The notes beneath the pieces are model-generated. The model was not told the DNA's origin. It saw only the letters and a list, made by a program, of their open reading frames with translations, and ran no database searches. This document shows positions 1 through 5,313 of a DNA stretch of 5,313 nt, piece by piece. Location of the stretch: the NCBI GenBank assembly GCA_017880825.1, contig JADGRN010000117.1, positions 1-5,313 of the forward strand. Direction: 5' to 3'. The translations under genes were made by a program, and so were the position numbers. The stretch is from Methylophilaceae bacterium (GTDB lineage: Bacteria; Pseudomonadota; Gammaproteobacteria; Burkholderiales; Methylophilaceae). Each line of letters starts with the position of its first letter. The first letter of the stretch is position 1.

Positions 1-369
1 GTGCGCGATGTGAACCAGAAGGATGTGCTGGATATAGCGCGCGCTCTGGCCGATCTCTCAGCCAAAGCGCGCGAACGCAAACTCAAGATTGAGGAAATGC
101 AAGGCGGCTGCTTCACTATTTCCAGCCTGGGCGGCATCGGTGGCACAGCATTCACGCCCATCATCAATTGCCCGGAAGTGGCGATCCTTGGTGTATCGCG
201 CTCATCCATGCAACCGGTTTACGACGCCAAGAGCAAGAACTTCGAACCGCGCCTGATATTGCCGCTTTCCCTCTCCTACGACCACCGCGTGGTCGACGGC
301 GCAGATGGCGCGCGCTTCACCAGCCATATGCGGATGATGCTGTCTGACGTCCGCAGATTGTTACTCTAA
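1..369 (+). CDS. aceF: Pyruvate dehydrogenase E2 (dihydrolipoamide acetyltransferase), C-terminal part, truncated by the window edge
   Basis: This is the last 122 codons of the E2 core enzyme, which moves the acetyl group from lipoyl-lysine to CoA inside the cytoplasmic pyruvate dehydrogenase complex. The fragment is the end of the chloramphenicol-acetyltransferase-like catalytic domain. It carries the family block [18 protein letters not shown] (about residues 39-56) and the active-site motif SYDHRVVDG (92-100), with catalytic His95 and Asp99 of DHRxxDG. It ends in the usual DVRRLLL tail. The GTG at position 1 is an internal valine codon, not a start: the frame is open to the edge, and a full E2 has several hundred more residues with lipoyl and E1/E3-binding domains upstream. 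The pyruvate rather than 2-oxoglutarate assignment rests on the wording of these blocks and on the lipoyl-domain E3 next to it. The TAA at 367-369 overlaps the ribosome binding site of lpdA. Confidence 0.95.
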   Translation: MRDVNQKDVLDIARALADLSAKARERKLKIEEMQGGCFTISSLGGIGGTAFTPIINCPEVAILGVSRSSMQPVYDAKSKNFEPRLILPLSLSYDHRVVDGADGARFTSHMRMMLSDVRRLLL

Positions 370-373
370 GGAA
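368..373 (+). promoter_or_regulatory. Ribosome binding site of lpdA
   Basis: AAGGAA lies 5 nt before the ATG at 379 and overlaps the aceF stop codon (TAA 367-369). It fixes the lpdA start. The arrangement suggests that translation of lpdA is coupled to aceF within one operon. Confidence 0.75.
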
Positions 374-378
374 GTTAA

Positions 379-2160
379 ATGAGTAAATTAACTGAGGTAT
401 TAGTGCCGGATATCGGCAATTTCGATAGCGTCGATGTCATCGAAGTGCTGGTCAAAGTCGGTGATGCCATCGCCAAGGAAGACCCGCTGATTACGCTGGA
501 ATCCGATAAAGCCTCGATGGATATTCCGTCATCGCACGCCGGCACGGTCAAGGAACTGAAGGTCAAGGTCGGTGACAAGGTCAGCAAGGGTTCCCTGATT
601 CTGTTGGTTGAAGAAACCACAGGCGGCACTTCTGTTGCTTCGGATGCGAAGCCGGAACAAGGCGGCAAGGCGCAGGCGGTGCAAGAAGTACAGCGAGAAG
701 CGAGCGAGGCGGCTGACAAAGTAATGGCGCAGCAGTCGGGTTTGCCATCAGACTTGCATGCTGAAGTGCTGGTACTGGGTTCTGGTCCCGGCGGCTATAC
801 CGCCGCTTTCCGTGCCGCAGACTTGGGCAAAAAAGTCGTGCTGATTGAGCGCCATGCTACGCTGGGCGGTGTTTGCCTCAATGTCGGCTGCATTCCATCC
901 AAAGCCTTGCTGCACACCGCCAAGGTCATCACCGAAGCGGAAGAAACCAGCCATCATGGCGTGAGTTTCGGCGCACCCAAGATCGACCTCGATGCCCTGC
1001 GCAACTGGAAAACCAATGACGTAGTTGCCAAACTCACCGGCGGCCTGGCGCAGATGGCCAAACAGCGTCAGGTTACGACCGTGGTCGGCGTGGGCAAATT
1101 CACCAGCCCCAATCAAATTGCCGTCACAGCTGCCGATGGCAAAGTCACCACCGTTTCATTCGATAACGCCATCATCGCCGCTGGCTCCCAAGCCATCAAG
1201 ATGCCGGGCGTCGCAGAAGACCCGCGCATCATGGATTCGACCAGTGCGCTGGAATTGGCAGATATTCCCAAACGCATGCTGCTGGTCGGCGGCGGCATTA
1301 TCGGCCTGGAAATGGGCACGGTGTATGACGCGTTCGGCTCCAGGGTAACCGTGGTTGAACTGGCTGACGGCCTGATCCTGGGCTGTGACCGCGATTTGGT
1401 GCGGCCATTGCAGAAGCGCATGGAAAAACGTTTCGAGAAGATCATGCTGAGTACAAAAGTAGCAAAAATGGAGCCCAAGAAAGACGGCATCCATGTGACA
1501 TTCGAGGGCGAGAATGCCATCGAACCCCAAGTCTATGACCGGGTTTTGGTGGCCATCGGCCGCCGCCCCAACGGCAAGAACATCGGCGCCGAGAATGCCG
1601 GCGTGGCCGTTGATGAGAGTGGCTACATTGCCGTCGACAAGCAGATGCGCACCAATGTACCGCACATCTTCGCCATCGGTGATATCGTTGGCCAACCGAT
1701 GCTGGCGCACAAAGCCACACACGAAGGCAAGGTCGCAGCGGAAGTCATCGCCGGTCACAAGGTGGAGTTCCAGGCGCTGGCGATTCCTTCCGTTGCCTAC
1801 ACCGACCCGGAAGTGGCCTGGGCCGGCATTACCGAGATTGAAGCAAAAGCCAAGGGCATCGAAATCGAAAAAGCTTCTTTCCCTTGGGCAGCCAGTGGCC
1901 GCGCGCTATCCATCGCGCGTACCGAAGGCGCGACCAAGCTGATTTTCGATAAGGAAACCCATCGCCTGATAGGAGCGGGCATCGTCGGCATCAATGCCGG
2001 GGAATTAATGGCAGAAACCGTGCTGGCGATCGAGATGGGGGCCGACGCAGAAGACCTCGGCCTGACCATACACGCGCACCCGACGCTGTCGGAAACCGTG
2101 GGTTTCGCTGCCGAGATGAAGGAAGGTACGATTACCGACCTTTACATCAAGAAACGCTGA
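379..2160 (+). CDS. lpdA: Dihydrolipoyl dehydrogenase (E3) with N-terminal lipoyl domain
   Basis: This flavoprotein reoxidises dihydrolipoyl groups of the pyruvate dehydrogenase complex with NAD+. It has 593 residues, about 120 more than a plain E3. Residues 3-77 are a lipoyl domain with the lipoylation motif ESDKASMD, so Lys44 should carry lipoate. A flexible Ala/Gln/Glu-rich linker spans about 80-125. The E3 part follows: FAD-binding GSGPGG (134-139), the redox disulfide Cys166/Cys171 in [13 protein letters not shown], the NAD-binding GGGIIG (304-309), a second FAD contact AIGD (432-435), and the dimer-interface catalytic motif HAHPTLSE with His567 and Glu572. All catalytic residues are present. 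The ATG at 379 has a good ribosome binding site and begins exactly at the lipoyl domain. Lipoyl-E3 fusions are known in betaproteobacteria, such as Neisseria P64k and Ralstonia PdhL. It is the second gene of an aceF-lpdA run and probably the last gene of the operon. Confidence 0.97.
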   Translation: MSKLTEVLVPDIGNFDSVDVIEVLVKVGDAIAKEDPLITLESDKASMDIPSSHAGTVKELKVKVGDKVSKGSLILLVEETTGGTSVASDAKPEQGGKAQAVQEVQREASEAADKVMAQQSGLPSDLHAEVLVLGSGPGGYTAAFRAADLGKKVVLIERHATLGGVCLNVGCIPSKALLHTAKVITEAEETSHHGVSFGAPKIDLDALRNWKTNDVVAKLTGGLAQMAKQRQVTTVVGVGKFTSPNQIAVTAADGKVTTVSFDNAIIAAGSQAIKMPGVAEDPRIMDSTSALELADIPKRMLLVGGGIIGLEMGTVYDAFGSRVTVVELADGLILGCDRDLVRPLQKRMEKRFEKIMLSTKVAKMEPKKDGIHVTFEGENAIEPQVYDRVLVAIGRRPNGKNIGAENAGVAVDESGYIAVDKQMRTNVPHIFAIGDIVGQPMLAHKATHEGKVAAEVIAGHKVEFQALAIPSVAYTDPEVAWAGITEIEAKAKGIEIEKASFPWAASGRALSIARTEGATKLIFDKETHRLIGAGIVGINAGELMAETVLAIEMGADAEDLGLTIHAHPTLSETVGFAAEMKEGTITDLYIKKR

Positions 2161-2173
2161 ATAACTGCCTGCG

Positions 2174-2207
2174 AAGGCGAATTGCTGCGTTGCGTGGCGC
2201 TCGCCTT
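2174..2207 (+). terminator. Candidate terminator hairpin between convergent lpdA and the Lys/Pro/Ala-rich gene
   Basis: AAGGCGA (2174-2180) and TCGCCTT (2201-2207) form a perfect 7-bp inverted repeat with a 20-nt loop. On the + strand it is followed by the moderately T-rich TATTACTT. It begins 14 nt after the lpdA stop and sits in the only gap between the converging transcripts. The loop is long and the T-run broken, so it is a weak intrinsic terminator at best. On the - strand no T-run follows. Confidence 0.4.
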
Positions 2208-2220
2208 TATTACTTGACCT

Positions 2221-2502
2221 CTAACTAGCAGGGGTTTCTGGCTTGCTAGCTGGGGCCGTTACCGGAGCTTTCGGCTTAGCCGCCGCTTTAGGTTTGGTTG
2301 CAGCTTTGGGTCTGGCAGCCGCTTTCGCTGGCACTTTTGGTTTTGCCGCCTTGGGCTTGGCAGTGGGTTTCACATGCGTCTTGGCAGGCACTTTGTGCCT
2401 CTTTTGCGAAATATCACCCGCTACTTTAGTGATTACACGCTTGCCGACAACAATGGCTGCCAGCAGCGCGACCTTTTTCATGACACTCTTGAATAGTCCC
2501 AT
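2221..2502 (-). CDS. Small, very basic Lys/Pro/Ala-rich protein with a short hydrophobic N-terminus (function unknown)
   Basis: I do not recognise a named family. From the ATG at 2502 the protein has 93 residues. Residues 1-30 contain a short hydrophobic stretch (VALLAAIVVG, 11-20) bounded by lysines, followed by KRVITKVAG. It could be an amphipathic or marginal membrane helix. Residues about 37-93 are low-complexity and rich in Lys, Pro and Ala, with KPK or RPK at 49, 54, 64, 70 and 76. I count 20 Lys and 3 Arg against one Asp and one Glu. Such tails resemble histone H1-like or AlgP-type bacterial proteins, which bind DNA, but resemblance in composition is not homology. Start choice: the frame is open up to a TTG at 2520, but a strong TAGGAGG (2513-2507) lies between that codon and two consecutive ATGs (2505 and 2502). 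The second ATG has the better spacing (4 nt against 1). It is the last gene of the birA-coaX-SPOR run and converges on lpdA. Confidence 0.72.
   Translation of the reverse strand: MGLFKSVMKKVALLAAIVVGKRVITKVAGDISQKRHKVPAKTHVKPTAKPKAAKPKVPAKAAARPKAATKPKAAAKPKAPVTAPASKPETPAS
2263..2370 (-). repeat. Degenerate Lys-Pro-Lys-Ala coding repeat
   Basis: This stretch encodes residues 45-80 of the basic small protein as irregular 5-6 residue units of the form (K/R)PKAA. The unit spacing (5, 10, 6 and 6 residues between KPK/RPK cores) and varied lysine, alanine and proline codons show an old or selected repeat rather than a recent DNA duplication. Confidence 0.6.
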
Positions 2503-2506
2503 CATG

Positions 2507-2513
2507 CCTCCTA
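2507..2513 (-). promoter_or_regulatory. Strong ribosome binding site overlapping the stop codon of the SPOR gene
   Basis: On the - strand TAGGAGG runs from 2513 to 2507. Its first three bases are the TAG stop of the upstream SPOR gene. It is followed by ATGATG starting at 2505 and 2502. It decides the start of the small basic protein and argues for translational coupling with the SPOR gene. Confidence 0.75.
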
Positions 2514-3182
2514 TTGGCAAGCCACCTGCTTAAGCTCACTACCGGGAAATTCCGGTTTCAACTTATCGATTTCAGCCGCCGTGTCTGACGACATGCTGCT
2601 GATTAACAGGCTGGCTCGACCTTTCTCCTGATTACGTACGCCTTTTACCGCAGAATCAACACCCTTGGTTTTCAGTTCATCCAGCAGTTTAGTCGCTGAT
2701 TGCTCATCCTTGAATACACCCAGAGAAATAGCATAGCGCCATTGCGACTCCATCACCACAAAACTCTCGTCCACACCGTGCCCATGTAATTCTCCTACCC
2801 TGGCTTCTGCCTCCTGCAACGACTTCTGCCGGGGGATGTATACCCAATAGCGTGTTGCCTCCTGCGGGCTTTGCTGTTCGGTTGTGGCATTAAGGGAGAA
2901 CTTGGCAAGAATATTACGCGCTTTCGGCAGATTGGTTGTAGAAAAACTGCCCCATTCATAGCAATTATATTGAACTGGGGTAGGCGCTATGGCCTGGATT
3001 TCCTTAGCTTGAGCCGACTTTTTAGGTAGCGCTTCAATTTCCTGTGCGGTCAGCAATTTGATTTTTTCCGCCTGCAAGGGCTCGTGCCCAGGCTGCACAC
3101 CCACTTCATTTGGCAAGCTCAGCTTGAAATAGCCCAGCAACAAAACATTCAGCAGCAATAACAGCCACACCAACAACTTCAT
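2511..3182 (-). CDS. Membrane-anchored SPOR-domain protein
   Basis: This is a 223-residue protein with one N-terminal hydrophobic segment (residues 3-18), which should leave the rest in the periplasm. Residues 20-70 are a polar, partly Gln/Ala/Glu/Lys-rich spacer. Residues about 110-184 look like a SPOR domain: YWVYIP strand, helix around SLQEAEARVGEL, strand ESFVVME, strand RYAISLGVF, then helix DEQSATKLLDELKTKG. SPOR domains typically bind denuded glycan strands of septal peptidoglycan, so a role at the cell envelope or division site is likely but not shown here. Flanking segments (CYEWGSF at 74-80 and the C-terminal 188-223) have half-domain-like patterns. The only cysteines are Cys74 and Cys222, both predicted periplasmic. 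The ATG is 1 nt after the coaX stop, with a modest AGGGA (3196-3192) 9 nt upstream. It is the third gene of the birA-led operon. Confidence 0.85.
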   Translation of the reverse strand: MKLLVWLLLLLNVLLLGYFKLSLPNEVGVQPGHEPLQAEKIKLLTAQEIEALPKKSAQAKEIQAIAPTPVQYNCYEWGSFSTTNLPKARNILAKFSLNATTEQQSPQEATRYWVYIPRQKSLQEAEARVGELHGHGVDESFVVMESQWRYAISLGVFKDEQSATKLLDELKTKGVDSAVKGVRNQEKGRASLLISSMSSDTAAEIDKLKPEFPGSELKQVACQ

Positions 3183-3183
3183 A

Positions 3184-3921
3184 TTAAGGAGTCCCTAATT
3201 CTCTCTCGATTAACAACAAGCCTTGCAAAACCAGATTATCAACTATCTCACACGGCCTGTGTAGCCCGCCAGCCAGCATTGCCGCATCCCCGCCACTCAA
3301 TATGCATAACGGGTCACCGCCTTCATGCTGCTGCAACAGCGTGCACATGCCATGCACAGAGCCAGCCAGCGCGCGCAAAGCTCCGGAATGCAGTGCATCC
3401 GCTGTAGTTGCGGGAAAATCCTGCAGGATGCCCGGCGGCTGATCGAGTGCTGTTGATGCCAATGCCAGAGATTGCCGCATCAAGCGATACCCAGGCACGA
3501 TCAGCCCGCCGAGAAACACCCCGGAAGCAGAGAGCGCGTCCACCGTCAGTGCAGTACCGGCAGTCGCCACAATGCATGGCTGGCGATAGTGATTCCATGC
3601 GGCTATCAGGGCTGCCCAGCGGTCGCAGCCCAATTGCTTCGGGTTGGTATAGGCGTTTCTTACGCCACAGGCCGCAGGCTGGGCAGTAATGGTGCGTATG
3701 GGTATTGCAAGAGGGTTGAGCAGCGCGCTGATGTTCTCACTCACTGCTGGCCCGGCCACATTGGATATCACAACACGCTCACAGTCCAGCCATGCAGGTA
3801 GCGGCTGAGCGAGCGATTGCAACTCACTGTTATCCAGCGTTCCATTCGCGATGAGCTTACCGCCAGCATCGAATACCCCCCATTTGGTGCGGCTGTTGCC
3901 TGCGTCAACCGTCAAAATCAC
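3184..3921 (-). CDS. coaX: Type III pantothenate kinase
   Basis: CoaX phosphorylates pantothenate with ATP, the first step of CoA synthesis, in the cytoplasm. The protein has 245 residues from the GTG at 3921, the normal family size. It shows the ASKHA-fold phosphate-binding start TVDAGNSRTKW (Asp6, Asn9, Lys13), the GxDR motif GCDRW with the likely catalytic Asp100, the AGTALTVD loop (121-128), GGLIVPG (138-144) and a late SGGDA (209-213). In the loop before GTA, Thr120 sits where many CoaX proteins have Asp. The frame is open upstream to 4092, but that extension lies inside birA and matches nothing. The GTG has GAGAGG (3933-3928) 6 nt upstream and begins exactly at the conserved N-terminus. 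It overlaps the birA stop as GTGA, so the two are probably translated in a coupled way. Some older annotations call relatives Baf. Confidence 0.95.
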   Translation of the reverse strand: MILTVDAGNSRTKWGVFDAGGKLIANGTLDNSELQSLAQPLPAWLDCERVVISNVAGPAVSENISALLNPLAIPIRTITAQPAACGVRNAYTNPKQLGCDRWAALIAAWNHYRQPCIVATAGTALTVDALSASGVFLGGLIVPGYRLMRQSLALASTALDQPPGILQDFPATTADALHSGALRALAGSVHGMCTLLQQHEGGDPLCILSGGDAAMLAGGLHRPCEIVDNLVLQGLLLIERELGTP

Positions 3922-4895
3922 GATATGCCTCTCAAGCTGATTTCGCCCACTGAAAAGCGCTGGGTGCCGCTGATGGTATCCACCAGCAGGGCGCCTTCTG
4001 AAGCAACACCACTGACCACGCCCTGGGTTTCGCGCCCGTCCGGCAACAACAAACGTACTGATTGGCCCTGATAGGCATGATGGCTGATCCATTCCTCGCG
4101 CAAAGCCTCGAAGCCATCACATTCAAACTCGCTCAGCACATCGGCCAGATGACGTAATGTGCTGCCCAGCAAATTGCTCGCATTGACCGGCCGGCCAAGC
4201 ACGGTCTGCAAGTCCGTCGCCGCCTGGTCGATATGCTTGCGCAGATGCTCAGGCAGACGCAGATTGATGCCGACGCCGATCACCGCAGCGCTCGGCCCTT
4301 CCATATCGCCCTGCAATTCGATGAGGATGCCGGCCAGCTTGTGGTAGCCATGCAATACGTCATTAGGCCATTTAAGCAACGCACCGTGCAGGCCAATAGC
4401 ATGCAGCGTGCGGATCAATCCCACACCAACCGCCAGACTCAAACCGGAAAGCGCTGTCGCCCCGCCCTCAAAGCGCCATAACAGCGAAAATGTCAGGCTA
4501 TCGCCCAGCCCGGCTTGCCATGCGCGCCCGCGCCGCCCGCGTCCGCGCGTCTGCAACTCGGCCACCACACAAGTCGCATGGCTCGCGTCGGTCAAAGCCT
4601 GCTGCATCAGATAGGTATTGGTGGACTCCATCTGGTCGTGCAGTTCCAGCGTGAACCAGGCGCGCTGCTCGCCGATGGCGGCAAGTACGCTGTCCCTGTC
4701 CAGAAAGCCCACCGGCTGTGGAAGACGATAGCCTTTACCGCGCACCGAGAACAACTGCACGCCGGCGGCTTCCGCTTGCTGCAAAGCGTTCCACACCGTG
4801 GCGCGCGTCACGTCAAAATGTCTGGCAATATCCTCGCCGGAATGGAAGCGGCCATCGGCCAGCAAGCGCAAAATTGGAAAAGTCAGATTATTCAT
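3918..4895 (-). CDS. birA: Bifunctional biotin-protein ligase and biotin operon repressor
   Basis: BirA makes biotinyl-5'-AMP and transfers biotin to the carrier subunit of acetyl-CoA carboxylase. With its DNA-binding domain it can also repress biotin genes. The 325 residues match the length of Escherichia coli BirA. Residues 1-60 are a winged helix-turn-helix (SGEDIARHFDVTRATVWNAL, then wing RGKGYRL at 52-58). The catalytic core has STNTYL (91-96), the biotin/AMP loop GRGRRGR (118-124), KWPNDV with Lys175, LAGILIE (188-194) and GVGINL (207-212). The SH3-like C-terminal domain covers about 277-324. The ATG at 4895 is the only reasonable start: an in-frame TAA lies 18 nt upstream (4913-4911). 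No Shine-Dalgarno precedes it, and a -10-like element lies only 12 nt away, suggesting a leaderless message. No bio gene and no clear BirA operator is visible in the window. It leads the birA-coaX-SPOR-small protein run and is divergent from glnS. Confidence 0.97.
   Translation of the reverse strand: MNNLTFPILRLLADGRFHSGEDIARHFDVTRATVWNALQQAEAAGVQLFSVRGKGYRLPQPVGFLDRDSVLAAIGEQRAWFTLELHDQMESTNTYLMQQALTDASHATCVVAELQTRGRGRRGRAWQAGLGDSLTFSLLWRFEGGATALSGLSLAVGVGLIRTLHAIGLHGALLKWPNDVLHGYHKLAGILIELQGDMEGPSAAVIGVGINLRLPEHLRKHIDQAATDLQTVLGRPVNASNLLGSTLRHLADVLSEFECDGFEALREEWISHHAYQGQSVRLLLPDGRETQGVVSGVASEGALLVDTISGTQRFSVGEISLRGIS
3928..3933 (-). promoter_or_regulatory. Ribosome binding site of coaX, inside the end of birA
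   Basis: GAGAGG on the - strand ends 6 nt before the GTG at 3921. It supports the GTG start over the 57-codon longer frame that opens at 4092. Confidence 0.7.
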
Positions 4896-4907
4896 GGAAT
4901 TGGGGAG

Positions 4908-4916
4908 ATATTAGCA
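4908..4916 (-). promoter_or_regulatory. Candidate extended -10 promoter element of birA
   Basis: On the - strand TGCTAATAT (4916-4908) fits the extended -10 pattern TGnTATAAT with one mismatch in the hexamer (TAATAT). No good -35 is found at 16-18 nt, as is common for extended -10 promoters. Transcription would begin near 4900-4902, only about 5-7 nt before the birA ATG. Confidence 0.45.
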
Positions 4917-4934
4917 CAGCACCCAACAACCTTA

Positions 4935-4962
4935 GCGGCTTGCCACAGTGTAAAATAGCCGC
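4935..4962. repeat. Short inverted repeat in the birA-glnS divergent promoter region
   Basis: GCGGCT (4935-4940) and AGCCGC (4957-4962) are perfect 6-bp inverted arms separated by 16 bp. The right arm directly abuts the candidate glnS -10 TAAAAT (4951-4956). It could be an operator or a chance match; the arms do not extend further in either direction. Confidence 0.3.
4951..4956 (+). promoter_or_regulatory. Candidate -10 element of glnS
   Basis: TAAAAT matches five of six bases of the sigma-70 -10 consensus and lies 28 nt before the glnS ATG, giving a predicted leader of about 20 nt. The -35 region (around 4927-4934) is poor, so this is a weak call. Confidence 0.35.
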
Positions 4963-4984
4963 AACTTCACTCAAACCATAACAA

Positions 4985-5313
4985 ATGTCATCCGAAAAAA
5001 CACCTGTTGCACCTGCCTCCAACTTCATCCGCCACATTATCGAGCGCGACATCGAACAAGGCGCCTACGCCAGCCGCCGCTGGAGCGGTTCTCCAGGCGA
5101 TGCCGCGCAACAGGCAAGTGGCCAGCCCGACTCGGCCAAGATACGCACGCGTTTCCCGCCCGAGCCGAATGGTTATCTGCATATCGGCCATGCCAAATCC
5201 ATCTGCCTGAACTTCGGTTTAGCGCGAGATTACGATGGCGTCTGCCACCTGCGCTTCGACGACACCAACCCGGAGAAGGAAGAACAGGAATACGTCGACA
5301 ACATCATCGATTC
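4985..5313 (+). CDS. glnS: Glutaminyl-tRNA synthetase, N-terminal part, truncated by the window edge
   Basis: GlnS charges tRNA-Gln with glutamine in the cytoplasm. The first 109 codons are present and the frame runs off the edge. Residues 13-26 ([14 protein letters not shown]) are the usual N-terminal helix. The class I signature block [17 protein letters not shown] (56-72) contains the HIGH motif at 66-69. [17 protein letters not shown] (89-105) is the following conserved glutamyl/glutaminyl-synthetase block. The [15 protein letters not shown] wording favours GlnS over GltX. The ATG at 4985 is certain in practice: TAA lies in frame at 4979-4981 and no other start codon follows before the conserved region. 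There is no evident Shine-Dalgarno. Between residues 27 and 55 lies a Gly/Ser/Ala/Gln-rich stretch ([18 protein letters not shown] within it) that is about 20 residues longer than in the Escherichia coli enzyme as I recall it. It is divergent from birA. Confidence 0.95.
   Translation, partial: MSSEKTPVAPASNFIRHIIERDIEQGAYASRRWSGSPGDAAQQASGQPDSAKIRTRFPPEPNGYLHIGHAKSICLNFGLARDYDGVCHLRFDDTNPEKEEQEYVDNIID

Noticed and set aside
1..3. GTG at the first base as a real start codon
   Set aside because: The protein begins in the middle of the E2 catalytic domain, so the gene continues upstream of the window.
1156..1758. 200-residue open frame on the - strand
   Set aside because: It lies wholly antisense to the conserved E3 domain of lpdA, and its composition is that of a reverse-strand shadow.
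2503..2520. TTG start at 2520 for the small basic protein
   Set aside because: The TAGGAGG ribosome binding site lies downstream of this TTG and points to the ATGs at 2505/2502.
2243..2533. Hydrophobic Gly/Ala/Leu-rich + strand frame that looks like a membrane protein
   Set aside because: It is the antisense reading of the Lys/Pro/Ala codon repeat, which automatically gives Leu/Gly/Ala. The - strand gene has a strong ribosome binding site and operon position.
3922..4092. 57-codon N-terminal extension of CoaX in the same open frame
   Set aside because: It lies inside birA in another frame, has no CoaX-like sequence, and the GTG at 3921 has a good ribosome binding site exactly at the conserved N-terminus.
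4515..4958. 147-residue + strand frame
   Set aside because: It is antisense to the start of birA, has no recognisable motifs and extends across the divergent promoter region.
4896..4984. BirA operator of the Escherichia coli type
   Set aside because: TTGTTATGG and CCCAACAACC only loosely recall half-sites and are not arranged as a proper inverted pair.

Overview
The window reads as an ordinary chromosomal segment of a Gram-negative proteobacterium, most likely a betaproteobacterium. The pointers are a pyruvate dehydrogenase E3 with its own N-terminal lipoyl domain, a type III (CoaX) pantothenate kinase directly behind a repressor-type BirA and followed by an inner-membrane SPOR protein, and a bacterial-type GlnS. 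A Nitrosomonadales/Gallionella-like source is a guess. There is no mobile element, CRISPR array, tRNA or rRNA, and coding density is high.

Layout. Positions 1-2160 (+ strand) hold the end of a pyruvate dehydrogenase operon: the C-terminus of the E2 acetyltransferase (aceF, cut by the window edge) and a complete lipoyl-domain E3 (lpdA), 9 nt apart. A 60-bp convergent gap (2161-2220) has a candidate hairpin terminator. Positions 2221-4895 (- strand) form a tightly packed four-gene run, read from right to left: birA (biotin ligase/repressor), coaX (overlapping birA by 4 nt, GTGA), a membrane-anchored SPOR-domain protein (1 nt after coaX), and a very basic Lys/Pro/Ala-rich small protein whose ribosome binding site overlaps the stop codon of the SPOR gene. 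An 89-bp divergent gap (4896-4984) separates birA from glnS, whose first 109 codons run off the right edge.

How the genes fit together. The left half makes acetyl-CoA from pyruvate using lipoyl-lysine chemistry. The right-hand operon joins two cofactor steps close to acetyl-CoA use: BirA attaches biotin to the acetyl-CoA carboxylase carrier protein, and CoaX makes 4'-phosphopantothenate on the way to CoA. The SPOR protein (peptidoglycan/septum-type domain) and the Lys/Pro/Ala-rich protein have no evident metabolic link to these.

I see no clearly new biological system. The items most worth a second look are the uncharacterised basic small protein ending the operon, an unusual architecture in the SPOR protein (half-SPOR-like segments on both sides of the recognisable domain, with its only two cysteines in those flanks), a probably leaderless birA transcript, the birA/coaX overlap as a counterpart of a known gene fusion, and an extra low-complexity segment near the N-terminus of GlnS.
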